A model generated the notes under the pieces. That model worked only from the letters and a program-made list of their open reading frames with translations, was not told the DNA's origin and ran no database searches. The translations under genes and the position numbers were made by a program. Below are positions 9,622 to 18,686 of a stretch of 64,000 nucleotides of DNA, piece after piece (the stretch's first letter is position 1; each line of letters opens with the position of its first letter). This DNA comes from an uncultured Flavobacteriaceae bacterium (GTDB lineage Bacteria > Bacteroidota > Bacteroidia > Flavobacteriales > Flavobacteriaceae): positions 21,100 to 85,099 of the forward strand of contig CALJVK010000008.1 in the NCBI GenBank assembly GCA_937773465.1, read 5' to 3'.

Positions 9622-10434
9622 ATGAATTATTTTAATGAAATAGATATTCAAAATATAAAATCATATAAATTTGATTTTATTGAACTAGACGAAACAGATT
9701 TTGTCTTTACAGTCACATTGAATCGTCCAAAAAAGAAAAACGCTTTACATCCTCAAATGATTAATGAAATAGCATTTGCCTTTCAATATGCATTTTATAA
9801 TGATAATGTTAGAGCCGTATTGTTAAAGTCTAATGGAGATGTGTTTTGTTCTGGATTAGATCTGAAAGCCTTAAATGGTAATATTGAAAAAAACAACTCA
9901 ACTGTTCCTAAAGCCAATTCAAAAGTTTTGATTGGAGAATTATTTAATAAATTATATAAACCTAAAATTTGCCAGTTAGAGGGTGATGTTTATGCTGGTG
10001 GGTTTTTAATTATTGCTGGTTGTAATTATGTTGTCTCTAAAGATGGAATTATTTTAGGTTTACCTGAAGTTAAAAGAGGATTATTTCCAATGCAAGTAAT
10101 GGAGTCTTTATCAAAAGTTATTTCTGTAAGGAATTTGGTTGATTGGTGTATTCGGGGGTATAATTTAGATGTTATAACTGCACACCAGTGGGGACTAATT
10201 TCTGTTGTAACAAATCAAGTTGAAATTGAATCGGTTGTATCAAAATGGTTAAATGAAGTAGTTAGTAATTCACCAATAGCAATAAAATATGGTTTAGAGG
10301 CAATGGATACGATTAGCTCCAGTGAATCTAATCATAAGTATCTTGCCGAAATGTTAGAATTAGTTCTGAAATCTGAAGACGCTAATGAAGGTATTTCTGC
10401 TTTCAAAGAAAAAAGAAAACCCAATTGGAAATAA
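9622..10434 (+). CDS. Enoyl-CoA hydratase/isomerase (crotonase family)
   Basis: 270 residues of crotonase fold. The CoA-pocket and oxyanion loops are CSGLDLKAL and EGDVYAGGFLIIAG, and the second catalytic region GLPEVKRGLFP keeps a Glu. The first catalytic Glu of classical hydratases is replaced in the DVYAGGF segment, so isomerase or methylglutaconyl-CoA hydratase-like activity is possible. Sitting 8 bp behind the carboxyltransferase, it resembles the Liu/Atu arrangement, in which an enoyl-CoA is carboxylated and then hydrated. That link is by analogy. The C-terminus (AFKEKRKPNW) is the usual family ending. Confidence 0.85.
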   Translation: MNYFNEIDIQNIKSYKFDFIELDETDFVFTVTLNRPKKKNALHPQMINEIAFAFQYAFYNDNVRAVLLKSNGDVFCSGLDLKALNGNIEKNNSTVPKANSKVLIGELFNKLYKPKICQLEGDVYAGGFLIIAGCNYVVSKDGIILGLPEVKRGLFPMQVMESLSKVISVRNLVDWCIRGYNLDVITAHQWGLISVVTNQVEIESVVSKWLNEVVSNSPIAIKYGLEAMDTISSSESNHKYLAEMLELVLKSEDANEGISAFKEKRKPNWK

Positions 10435-10468
10435 ATATCTAATAATATTATGCATACATAGTATTAAT

Positions 10469-10500
10469 TTATAGTTTAGTATTTCAATACTAAACTATAA
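10469..10500. repeat. Perfect 13-bp hairpin upstream of the enone reductase gene
   Basis: Arms ttatagtttagta (10469-10481) and tactaaactataa (10488-10500) are perfect complements around a 6-nt loop that can itself pair further. There is no T tract, so it is a weak terminator at best. It ends 14 nt before the ATG at 10515, in the expected promoter or leader position, so it may be an operator or an mRNA-leader hairpin. Confidence 0.6.
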
Positions 10501-10514
10501 TCCACAATATTATT

Positions 10515-11507
10515 ATGAAAAATAAAGTAGTTAGATTAACAAAACGACCTAATGGCTTTCCTTCAAAAGAAACATGGTCAAACAGTACAGATGAAGTTCG
10601 AGAAATTGAAAAAGATGAAATTCTTCTAAAAAACTTATATGTTTCATTAGATCCGGCAATGAGAGGCTGGCTGAACGAAACTAGATCTTATATTCCACCT
10701 GTTGAAATTGGTGAAGTCATGAGAGCCGGAACAATTGGTGAAGTTATAAAGTCTAAAAATTCAAAATTTAATGAAGGTGATATACTTTCTGGATGGGGTG
10801 GAGTACAACAGTATTCAATTTCTAATGGAGAAGGATATTTCAAAGTTCCAACAACTCAAATACCATTACCAACTTACATAGGAACTCTAGGAATGCCCGG
10901 CATGACTGCTTATTTTGGAATTCTAGAAGAAGGTAAAATTAAAGAAGGTGATACTGTTTTAGTTTCTGCTGCTGCTGGTGCTGTTGGAAGTATTGTTGGT
11001 CAAATTGCTAAAATTAAAGGCTGTAAAGTTGTAGGAATAGCAGGAGGGAAAGATAAATGTGATTATGTTGTTAATGAATTAGGGTTTGACGGATGTGTAG
11101 ATTATAAAAACGAGAGTGTTGTAAGAGGTATTAAAAGAGAATGCCCTGATGGTATTGATGTTTATTTTGATAATGTTGGTGGCGAAATATTAGATGCTGC
11201 TCTTGTGTTTTTAAGAATGGGAGCCAGAATAGTTGTATGTGGAGCTATATCTCAGTACAATGAAATGTCTGCTAAAGGACCAAATAATTATTTATCACTT
11301 TTAGTTAATAGAGCATCAATGAAAGGAATGGTTGTATTTGATTACGCTAAAAATTATCCAACAGCCACCAAAGAAATGAGTCAATGGATTTTAGATGGAA
11401 CATTGAAATCTAAAGAGGATATTTATGAAGGGATAGAAAACTTTTATGAAGTTTTTAAAAAATTATTTAATGGAGAAAAAAAGGGTAAATTAATATTAAA
11501 ATTATAA
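10515..11507 (+). CDS. NADP-dependent zinc-free medium-chain reductase (CurA / PTGR / leukotriene B4 DH family)
   Basis: 330 residues. The N-terminal GroES-like part has [20 protein letters not shown], a hallmark of the prostaglandin/alkenal reductase branch. The Rossmann part carries [17 protein letters not shown] followed by [11 protein letters not shown] (NADP preference) and [16 protein letters not shown]. The family reduces the C=C bond of alpha,beta-unsaturated ketones and aldehydes. It lies 3 bp before the thiolase gene, so the two are co-transcribed. In this cluster it could saturate an enone or enoyl intermediate. The actual substrate is unknown. Confidence 0.88.
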   Translation: MKNKVVRLTKRPNGFPSKETWSNSTDEVREIEKDEILLKNLYVSLDPAMRGWLNETRSYIPPVEIGEVMRAGTIGEVIKSKNSKFNEGDILSGWGGVQQYSISNGEGYFKVPTTQIPLPTYIGTLGMPGMTAYFGILEEGKIKEGDTVLVSAAAGAVGSIVGQIAKIKGCKVVGIAGGKDKCDYVVNELGFDGCVDYKNESVVRGIKRECPDGIDVYFDNVGGEILDAALVFLRMGARIVVCGAISQYNEMSAKGPNNYLSLLVNRASMKGMVVFDYAKNYPTATKEMSQWILDGTLKSKEDIYEGIENFYEVFKKLFNGEKKGKLILKL

Positions 11508-11509
11508 AA

Positions 11510-12691
11510 ATGAGAGATGCATTAATTGTTTCAACAGCAAGAACTCCTTTAGGTAAATCTTATAGAGGAGCATTCAATAATACAACAGCACCAACAATGG
11601 CTGGATGGGCTATCGAAGAAGCTGTTAAAAGATCGGGAGTTGATCCTGCCAAAGTAGATGATGTAATTATGGGTGCCGCTCTTCAACAAGGAACATCACA
11701 TGGGAATATTGCTAGAAATGCAGCCTTGGCAGCAGGTCTGCCAGTTACTGTAAGCGGAATGAGTATTGATAGACAATGTTCGTCAGGAATGATGGCAATT
11801 TCTACTGCAGCTAAACAGATCATCACGGATGGAATGGATATTGTAGTAGGTGGAGGTTTAGATTCCATAAGTTTAGTTCAAACTCAAAAAATGAACTTAG
11901 ACAGGTATGTAGATAAAAAATTAGTAGCTAAACATAATCATATTTATATGCCTATGCTTCAAACAGCTGAAGTAGTAGCTAAAAGATATAAAATTTCCAG
12001 AGAAGATCAAGATCAGTACGCTTTAGAAAGTCAAATAAAAACAGCTAAAGGTCAAGAGGATGGAAAGTTTGAAGATGAAATTATTTCAGTTACAACTTCA
12101 ATGGGTATTATGGATAAAGAAACAAAAGAAATATCTTTTGTAGAAAAGACAATTTCTAAAGATGAATGTAACAGACCTTCAACAAATATTGAAGGATTAA
12201 GATCTTTAAAGCCTGTCATTGAAGGCGGTTCAATTACTGCAGGTAATGCAAGTCAGCTTTCAGACGGAGCCTCTGCCTGTGTGTTGATGGAATCAAATGT
12301 TGCAGCTAAGCATAATGTTACTCCGCTTGGAATATATAGAGGAATTGCTGTAGCGGGTTGTGAGCCAGATGAAATGGGTATCGGTCCAATTTATGCTGTT
12401 CCTAAACTTTTAAAGCAAAACGGTCTAAAAATGAGTGATATTGGATTATGGGAATTGAACGAAGCATTTGCTGTACAAGTTATTTACTGTAGAGATGTGC
12501 TAGGTATCCCAAATGAAATACTTAATGTTAATGGAGGATCAATTTCAGTAGGTCATCCTTATGGAATGAGTGGTTCTAGAATGGTAGCTCATGCACTTAT
12601 TGAAGGAAAAAGAAGAGGTGCTAAATATGTTGTTTCTACCATGTGTGTTGGTGGTGGAATGGGAGCAGCAGGTTTGTTTGAAGTTATATAA
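11510..12691 (+). CDS. Acetyl-CoA C-acyltransferase (thiolase)
   Basis: 393 residues, standard length. The acyl-enzyme Cys is in [11 protein letters not shown] near residue 88. The NEAFAVQ motif, the His of [10 protein letters not shown] and the second Cys of [10 protein letters not shown] are all present. It would cleave a 3-ketoacyl-CoA with CoA to release acetyl-CoA (or propionyl-CoA) and a shortened acyl-CoA, the last step of a beta-oxidation turn. The sequence is closer to degradative FadA/SCP-like thiolases than to biosynthetic ones. It follows the reductase by 3 bp and precedes the SDR/MaoC genes after a 120-bp gap, which may hold a promoter. Confidence 0.92.
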   Translation: MRDALIVSTARTPLGKSYRGAFNNTTAPTMAGWAIEEAVKRSGVDPAKVDDVIMGAALQQGTSHGNIARNAALAAGLPVTVSGMSIDRQCSSGMMAISTAAKQIITDGMDIVVGGGLDSISLVQTQKMNLDRYVDKKLVAKHNHIYMPMLQTAEVVAKRYKISREDQDQYALESQIKTAKGQEDGKFEDEIISVTTSMGIMDKETKEISFVEKTISKDECNRPSTNIEGLRSLKPVIEGGSITAGNASQLSDGASACVLMESNVAAKHNVTPLGIYRGIAVAGCEPDEMGIGPIYAVPKLLKQNGLKMSDIGLWELNEAFAVQVIYCRDVLGIPNEILNVNGGSISVGHPYGMSGSRMVAHALIEGKRRGAKYVVSTMCVGGGMGAAGLFEVI

Positions 12692-12811
12692 TAATCAACT
12701 TTTTTAAGTTCAAATATTTCTAGTGAAATTACTGTTTATACGTTAGAAAAGTGATTTTTTTCTTAAATTAGTATCAAAACACTAATTAGTTTAATAAATA
12801 AAAATATAATT

Positions 12812-13553
12812 ATGAAAAGATTAGATGGTCAAGTTGCTATAGTTACTGGTGGAGCACGTGGAATTGGTAAAGGAATATGTGAGGTGTTTTGTAGAGAAGG
12901 TGCAACAGTAGCTCTCTGGGATGTCCTTGATGGAAGTGAAACTGTAAAAGAAATTTCAAATAATGGTGGTAAAATATTTTATCAAAAAGTTGATGTAACT
13001 TCTCAAGAATCTGTCGATAAAGCCATTGCTGAAATTATAAAAGAGCACGGAAAAATTGAGATTTTAATTAATAATGCAGGTATTATTAGAGACAAGTCAT
13101 TTTTAAAAATGTCAGAAGAAGAATGGGATTCAGTAATTAATGTAAATCTTAAATCTCTTTTTGTTGTAACTAAATCAGTAATTCCTCTTATGAAAGCAGA
13201 ATGGTTATGGTAGAATAGTTTCCGCCTCTTCAATAAATGGGTCTGCTGGAGCTTTTGGCCAAACTAATTATTGTGCTACTAAAGCTGGTATTTCTGGATT
13301 TACAAGAGCTTTGTGTAAGGAAGTTGGTAAATACGGCATAACAGCTAATGCTGTTGCCCCTGGATTTGTAAAGTCTGTAATGTCAGATAGTATGCCTGAA
13401 GAAATTATAAATGCTGGAATAAAAATGATCCCTGTAGGTAGGATAGGTACACCAGAGGATATGGGTCATGCATACTTATTCCTCGCTTCGAAAGAATCTG
13501 GATTTGTTAGTGGAATTACTCTTCATGCAAATGGAGGAGCAATGCCAATGTAA
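12812..13553 (+). CDS. Short-chain dehydrogenase/reductase (FabG-like 3-hydroxyacyl-CoA dehydrogenase), one frameshift
   Basis: A complete SDR of about 247 residues, split by one extra base. The first part gives the cofactor site VTGGARGIGKG, then NNAGIIRD and the catalytic-helix Asn region. Near 13202 the text KAEWLW-stop becomes KAEGYGRIVSASS if one T is removed, and the gene then runs on to the catalytic YCATKAG and ends GGAMPM. The Ser (SASS) and Tyr/Lys (YCATK) are present. The single-base position and perfect continuity favour a sequencing error over a real mutation. The FabG/PhaB-like sequence suggests oxidation of a 3-hydroxyacyl-CoA, or the reverse. It is followed 26 bp later by the MaoC hydratase gene. 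Confidence 0.85.
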
Positions 13554-13579
13554 TAATAAACTTAAAACTTAAAAAATAA

Positions 13580-14056
13580 ATGGAAAATAAAGAAGCTTAT
13601 AAAACTCATTTTAAAAATTTAGAAGAAATGGGTAAAAGTGTTGGTAAAGAATTAGGAATCAGTAATTGGATTGAAATATCTCAAGAAAAGATTAATTTAT
13701 TTGCAAAAATTACAGAAGACGAACAATGGATACACATTGATAAAGAAAAGTCTGATAAACATTCACCTTACAAAACCACAATAGCTCACGGTTTTATGAT
13801 ATTATCTTTAGCATCACGTTTTTCATATGATACCGTAACTATTGGAAGTGTTAAGATGGGAGTTAATTACGGTGTGGACCGAGTTAGATTTACTAGTGCT
13901 ACTCCATCAGGAGGTATGGTTAGAGGAATAGTTTCTTTACTAGAATTTGAGCCAAAACCTGGGGGAGCTAAATATAAATTAGGAATTACAGTTGAACTTA
14001 AAGGTCAGGAAAAACCAGTATGTGTTGCTGAAACTTTAGCGATGGGGTACGAATAA
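13580..14056 (+). CDS. MaoC-family (R)-specific enoyl-CoA hydratase
   Basis: 158 residues, a single hot-dog domain. The catalytic Asp and His of the hydratase-2 motif sit in TEDEQWIHIDKEKS, followed by the TIAHGFMILSL overhang segment found in this family. It hydrates trans-2-enoyl-CoA to (R)-3-hydroxyacyl-CoA, which matches the FabG-like dehydrogenase just upstream. The pair would form an R-specific branch of beta-oxidation or polyester monomer metabolism. No PHA synthase is in the window. The gene is intact. Confidence 0.9.
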   Translation: MENKEAYKTHFKNLEEMGKSVGKELGISNWIEISQEKINLFAKITEDEQWIHIDKEKSDKHSPYKTTIAHGFMILSLASRFSYDTVTIGSVKMGVNYGVDRVRFTSATPSGGMVRGIVSLLEFEPKPGGAKYKLGITVELKGQEKPVCVAETLAMGYE

Positions 14057-14064
14057 AAAATATT

Positions 14065-14846
14065 ATGAATAAAGCAGTACTAATTGAAATTAGAAGACAG
14101 CATTGCTGTAATAACATTAAACAGACCAGAAAGATATAATGCAGTTAATCAGGATCTTGATTGATGGTATAAACGATTCTTTTACAATTGTTGAAAATGA
14201 TGATAATATTAGGGCAGTTGTTTTAACAGGAAATGGTAAAGGTTTTTGCGCAGGAGCAGACATGTCAACTTTTGGATTAATTACACCTGAAGAAAGTAGA
14301 GATTATATTATAGATAAATATAAACCATTAATGAAACGTTTTTTGGAACTTAAAAAACCAATAATTGGAGCTGTTAATGGAATTGCAGCCGGAGTTGGTG
14401 CAGCTTTTGCTTTAGCTTGTGATTTTAGAGTAATGAGTAATGAAAGTGCCATTTTATATGCTTTTATTAATATTGGTTTAGGTCCAGATGGAGGAGCTAG
14501 CTGGTTACTTTCAAGACAAGTTGGATATAGTAAAGCTTTGGAGATTGCAACAGATGGAAAAAAAATTAATGGAGAAGAATGTTTAAAATTGGGTTTAACA
14601 AATAAGTTAGTTGATCAATCCGAAATATTAAATGTTGCTAAGGATTGGGCAAATGATTTGTCAAAAAAAGCTACTGTTGCTGTTGGAATTACAAAGCAAG
14701 ACATGATTTTTTCATTAGATAATAATTTGTATGATACTATTGAGTTTGAAGCTAAAGAGCAAGTATCTGCATTTTATAGCCATGACTTGAAAGAAGGTGT
14801 TAGTGCATTCTTAGAAAAAAGAAAAGCAAAATTTACAGGAAAATAA
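14065..14846 (+). CDS. Enoyl-CoA hydratase/isomerase (PaaG-like), two frameshifts near the N-terminus
   Basis: The open frame starts at 14139, but the true start is most likely the ATG at 14065. Removing one A near 14090 gives IEDSIAVITLNRPERYNAVN, a standard crotonase opening. Removing one G near 14158 joins it to DLIDGINDSF. The rest has the oxyanion loop GKGFCAGADMS, the VNGIAAGVGAAFALACDFR segment and the NIGLGPDGGASWLL catalytic segment, ending EKRKAKFTGK. The total is about 260 residues. The second acid region reads GPDGGAS, in which PaaG/isomerase-type enzymes have Asp. Its stop codon shares a base with the next ATG at 14846, so it is tightly coupled to the dehydratase gene. Confidence 0.85.
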
Positions 14847-16354
14847 TGCAAAAAATTCAAAGTGGTGAAGATTATATAAATTCTTTAAGAGATAGAGGTT
14901 TGATCGTGTATTTGTTTGGTGAAAAAGTCTTGGAGCCAGTTGACCATGATATGATAAGACCCTCAATTAATGCTGTAGCTCAAACTTATGACTTAGCCAT
15001 TTCTAATCCCGAATTAGCCTCAGTGATTTCTCCGTTTACCGGAGAAAGAATTAGCAGGTTTCTTCACGTTTGTACTAGTGTTGAAGATTTAGTTAATCAA
15101 AATAAGATGCAAAGAAAGTTAGGTCAATTAACCGGGACCTGTTTTCAAAGATGTGTTGGAATGGATGCATTTAACTCGTTGTACTCAACAACGTATGAAA
15201 TGGATGAGGAATGTGGTACAAATTATCATGAAAAACTTAAACTTTTCTTAACAGAAATGCACAAATTTAACTTTGTTGTTGGCGGAGCAATGACCGACGT
15301 AAAAGGCGATAGAAGTTTAGCTCCTCATCTTCAGGAGGATAAAGATATGTTTGTTCATATTGTTAATAGAAGTGAAAAAGGAGTTTATGTTTCAGGCGCT
15401 AAAGCTCATCAAACAGGCTGTATTAATTCACATTGGATGATAATAATGCCAACTATGCGACTTGGAGAAAAAGATAAAGAATACGCTATAATTGGTGGTG
15501 TTCCTGTTGATGCAAAAGGAATTACTTATATATATGGAAGACAGTCCTGTGACACACGAAGTATGGAAGGTGGGGATATTGATGTTGGAAATGCAAAATA
15601 TGGCGGTCAAGAGGCCATGGTTATTTTTGATAATGTTTTTATCCCAAATGAGTTAATATTTATGGATGGTGAATATAATTATGCTTCTATGTTAGTTGAA
15701 AGGTTTACAACTTACCACAGAAGAAGTTATGTTTGTAAATCTGGAGTTGGTGATGTATTAATAGGTGCGGCTGCTGCAGTTTCTGAAATGAATGGGGTAG
15801 AGAATGCTTCTCATATTAAAGACAAACTAGTTGAAATGTCTCATTTAAATGAAACAATCTATGGAACTGGAATAGCTTCATCATATCAAGGTTTTAAAAC
15901 TAAATCTGGTTGTTTTCAATGTGATGATATGCTTTCTAATGTATGTAAACATCATGTTACTAAACTCCCATTTCAAATTTCACAAATTGCACAAGATTTA
16001 GGTGGGGGAAATGTTTCTACTTTACCTTCTGAAAAAGATTTGAATCACCCAGAAATTGGTGTATTATTAAAAAAATATTTGAAAGGAAATAAAAAATATT
16101 CAAGTGAAGATAGAATAAGAGTTTTAAGATTGATTGAAAACATGACAATGGGAAGAAATGCAGTTGGTTATTTAACTGAAAGTGTGCATGGTGCAGGCTC
16201 TCCTCAGGCTCAGAGAATTCAAATTGGTAGAATGATGCAATTGGAGTATAAAAAAAGATTGGCAAAAGTTTTAGCTGGAATTAATATTGATTCTAGTAAA
16301 GATGAATTAGTTAATGAACTAAGTGATTATTTTGAAAGAGTTTTTAAAGTTTAA
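14846..16354 (+). CDS. abfD: 4-hydroxybutyryl-CoA dehydratase / vinylacetyl-CoA isomerase homologue (AbfD family)
   Basis: 502 residues, collinear with the clostridial enzyme as I recall it. Cys99 and Cys103 (TCFQRC) match the [4Fe-4S] ligands. AKAHQTG, YIYGRQSCDTR, GGQEA (Glu256), YHRRSYVCK (His291, Tyr295, Cys297) and TESVHGAGSPQAQR match flavin, cluster and catalytic positions. The family removes water from 4-hydroxyacyl-CoA by a radical mechanism using FAD plus the cluster, giving crotonyl-CoA in the model case. Plain HpaB-type flavin hydroxylases lack these Cys residues. The His-to-Cys spacing is one residue shorter than in the model enzyme. The start codon overlaps the stop of the enoyl-CoA hydratase, and acyl-CoA dehydrogenase genes follow after 9 bp. 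Family membership is firm. The exact substrate is inferred. Confidence 0.88.
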   Translation: MQKIQSGEDYINSLRDRGLIVYLFGEKVLEPVDHDMIRPSINAVAQTYDLAISNPELASVISPFTGERISRFLHVCTSVEDLVNQNKMQRKLGQLTGTCFQRCVGMDAFNSLYSTTYEMDEECGTNYHEKLKLFLTEMHKFNFVVGGAMTDVKGDRSLAPHLQEDKDMFVHIVNRSEKGVYVSGAKAHQTGCINSHWMIIMPTMRLGEKDKEYAIIGGVPVDAKGITYIYGRQSCDTRSMEGGDIDVGNAKYGGQEAMVIFDNVFIPNELIFMDGEYNYASMLVERFTTYHRRSYVCKSGVGDVLIGAAAAVSEMNGVENASHIKDKLVEMSHLNETIYGTGIASSYQGFKTKSGCFQCDDMLSNVCKHHVTKLPFQISQIAQDLGGGNVSTLPSEKDLNHPEIGVLLKKYLKGNKKYSSEDRIRVLRLIENMTMGRNAVGYLTESVHGAGSPQAQRIQIGRMMQLEYKKRLAKVLAGINIDSSKDELVNELSDYFERVFKV

Positions 16355-16363
16355 ATAATATAT

Positions 16364-17557
16364 ATGGAAACACAAGTTAAAGTAGATTTAACAAATTTTA
16401 GATTAGAAACTAGAAAATGGTTAGAAGAGAATTGTCCAATATCTATGCGTGAACCAATTACAGATGCTAAACAGTTGTATTGGGGCGGTAGTAAAGGGAA
16501 ATTCAGTTCTGAGGATCAAGAAATCTGGTTTGAAAGAATGTTACAAAAAAAATGGATTGTTCCATATTGGGAAGAGAAATATGGTGGAGGAGGACTTAAT
16601 CCAAAGCAAAACAATATTTTAAATCAAGAAATGTCAAGACTAGGTTGTAGAAAACCTCACATTAATTTCGGAATTTCTATGTTAGGTCCAGCACTTTTAA
16701 AATTTGCTTCTGAAGAACAAAAATTATACTACTTAAATCAAATATGTAAAGGAGAAGTTAGGTGGGTCCAAGGATACAGTGAACCTAATGCGGGTAGTGA
16801 TTTAGCGAATCTTCAAACAAAAGCTGATGATAATGGGGATCATTTTTTAGTAACTGGATCAAAAGTTTGGACATCTTATGGAGATAAAGGTGATTATATA
16901 TTTTGTTTAGTTAGAACAGATACCAGTTCAAAGCATACAGGAATTAGTTTTTTGTTAATTGACATGAACTCTGAAGGAGTAACCACTAGGCCAATCAAAC
17001 TAATTAGTGGAAAATCCCCATTTACTGAAACATTTTTTGATTCAGTCAAGGTTCCTAAGAAAAATTTAGTAGGAACACTAAATGATGGATGGACTATTGC
17101 TAAATATTTGCTTACGCATGAACGTCAAATGATCGGTGGAGTTGGAGAGACTGATAAGAAAAAATCATTAAGTGAAATAGCAATTGATGTACTTGGTAAA
17201 AACGAAGGTATCTTGTCAGATACTTCAATTAGATCTAAAATTTTAAACCTGGAAATGAATGAAAAAATATTTGATCTTACAATTCAAAGAGCCTTAGATG
17301 AGCACAAAGCTGGAAATAATTCAGGAGCTGCTTCGTCATTCTTTAAATACTATGGAACTGAGCTTAGTATTCAAAAAGAAGAATTAAGGTTAGAAGTTAA
17401 TGGTTTCAATTCAACTGAATGGACTAGTGAGGAGTCTAGAAATGGTCTTGAGGCAAGATACTTTTGTAGATCTAAAGGTCACTCAATTGAAGGAGGTACT
17501 CATGAAGTACAATTAAATATTATAGCGAAAAGAATTTTAGGTTTACCAACAAAATAA
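16364..17557 (+). CDS. Acyl-CoA dehydrogenase, larger (catalytic-type) subunit
   Basis: 397 residues. An N-terminal helical domain is followed by QGYSEPNAGSDLANLQTKA, the FAD-binding beta-domain signature, and VTGSKVWTSYGDKGDYIF. The C-terminal helices end in SIEGGTHEVQLNIIAKR, which carries the usual FAD/CoA contact and Glu. The form resembles the FadE26/FadE28-like subunits that pair with a second ACAD in heterotetramers. The gene beginning 4 bp downstream encodes just such a partner. The pair would oxidise an acyl-CoA to the 2-enoyl-CoA, passing electrons to ETF. Substrates of known heteromeric types are bulky or branched side chains. That specificity is inferred from analogy only. Confidence 0.88.
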   Translation: METQVKVDLTNFRLETRKWLEENCPISMREPITDAKQLYWGGSKGKFSSEDQEIWFERMLQKKWIVPYWEEKYGGGGLNPKQNNILNQEMSRLGCRKPHINFGISMLGPALLKFASEEQKLYYLNQICKGEVRWVQGYSEPNAGSDLANLQTKADDNGDHFLVTGSKVWTSYGDKGDYIFCLVRTDTSSKHTGISFLLIDMNSEGVTTRPIKLISGKSPFTETFFDSVKVPKKNLVGTLNDGWTIAKYLLTHERQMIGGVGETDKKKSLSEIAIDVLGKNEGILSDTSIRSKILNLEMNEKIFDLTIQRALDEHKAGNNSGAASSFFKYYGTELSIQKEELRLEVNGFNSTEWTSEESRNGLEARYFCRSKGHSIEGGTHEVQLNIIAKRILGLPTK

Positions 17558-17561
17558 TACC

Positions 17562-18686
17562 ATGGCACTAGTAATAAACGAGGAGCAACAAATGCTCAAA
17601 TCATCAACTAAAGAGTTTTTAGATTTAAAATCTCCATTATCTCTTGTTAGAGAAATGAGAGATAATAATTATAATCAATTTAGTTCTGAATTATGGACTG
17701 AAATGGTTGAAATGGGATGGACTGCATTAACAATTCCAGAAAAATATAATGGACTTAATTTTGGATATGTTGGATTAGGTCAAGTTTTGGAGGAAATGGG
17801 CAGAAAACTAACGGTTTCACCAATAATATCTACTGTTTTAACATCAACGTCTTTGATTTCACTTTCTAAGAACGAAGTTTTAAAAAATATGTTATTTCAA
17901 GAAATTATGAACGGAAATAAACTTTGCACTCTAGCTCATGAAGAAGGTTCTCACCATAGTCCTAATATTGAAATATCTATAGTTTCAAAAAAAGATGATG
18001 TATTAGTGCTAAATGGTAAAAAAAGATTTGTCATAGATGGTTCAATCTCTGATTATTTCATTGTTTCAGCAAATCATGAATCTGAAAAAAATGTTGATTT
18101 AATTTTAGTTGATAGTAAGTCTGAGGGGATTTCTTTCAATAATAAAGTACATATGGATTCAAGAATTTATTCTGATATTTCATTTGATAATGTAAAGATT
18201 GAAAAAGATAATTTCTTATCGTCAAATGGTGACGGATTTGAAATTTTAGAAAAGACTTTAGATATTGCAAGGATAGGCCTTTCTGCTGAAATGCTTGGTA
18301 ATGTTCAGCAAGCATTTGAAATGACTATGCAGTATTTAAAAGAAAGAGAACAGTTCGGTGTAAAAATTGGATCTTTTCAGTCATTACAACATAGATCAGC
18401 TTTAATGTTTGGTGAAATTGAGTTATGTAAATCAATTGTTTTAAAAGCTTTACAAGCAATAGATTCTGATGATGAAAAATTACCTGAATTAGCTAGCCTA
18501 GCTAAGGCTAAGTTAGGTCAAGTTTCAAAGTTGGTTACAAATGAAGCCGTTCAAATGCATGGCGGAATTGGAGTAACAGATGATGCTGATATAGGTTTTT
18601 TTCTTAAAAGAACTAGGGTTACCCAAAGAACATTTGGAGATTCAAATTTTCATTTAGATAGAGTAGCTAAAATAAATAAATATTAA
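17562..18686 (+). CDS. Acyl-CoA dehydrogenase, smaller partner subunit
   Basis: 374 residues, starting 4 bp after the preceding ACAD. The N-terminal domain is normal, but the FAD-contact region is diverged: the central YSEP-type motif is replaced by AHEEGSHHSPN. The C-terminal segment AVQMHGGIGVTDDADIGFF lacks the usual catalytic-type ending. This pattern is familiar from FadE27/FadE29-type partners that complete the FAD site of the first subunit in alpha2beta2 enzymes. The gene closes the rightward cluster and is convergent with the lysine gene, whose stop abuts its own. It probably does not work alone. Confidence 0.85.
   Translation: MALVINEEQQMLKSSTKEFLDLKSPLSLVREMRDNNYNQFSSELWTEMVEMGWTALTIPEKYNGLNFGYVGLGQVLEEMGRKLTVSPIISTVLTSTSLISLSKNEVLKNMLFQEIMNGNKLCTLAHEEGSHHSPNIEISIVSKKDDVLVLNGKKRFVIDGSISDYFIVSANHESEKNVDLILVDSKSEGISFNNKVHMDSRIYSDISFDNVKIEKDNFLSSNGDGFEILEKTLDIARIGLSAEMLGNVQQAFEMTMQYLKEREQFGVKIGSFQSLQHRSALMFGEIELCKSIVLKALQAIDSDDEKLPELASLAKAKLGQVSKLVTNEAVQMHGGIGVTDDADIGFFLKRTRVTQRTFGDSNFHLDRVAKINKY

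Noticed and set aside
12767..12786. Short inverted repeat ATTAGT/ACTAAT before the SDR gene.
   Set aside because: The stem is only 6 bp in AT-rich DNA and expected by chance.
14846..16354. Considered a 4-hydroxyphenylacetate 3-monooxygenase (HpaB) call.
   Set aside because: Cys99/Cys103, His291/Cys297 and the TESVHGAGSPQAQR block match the Fe-S dehydratase branch, not the flavin hydroxylase branch.
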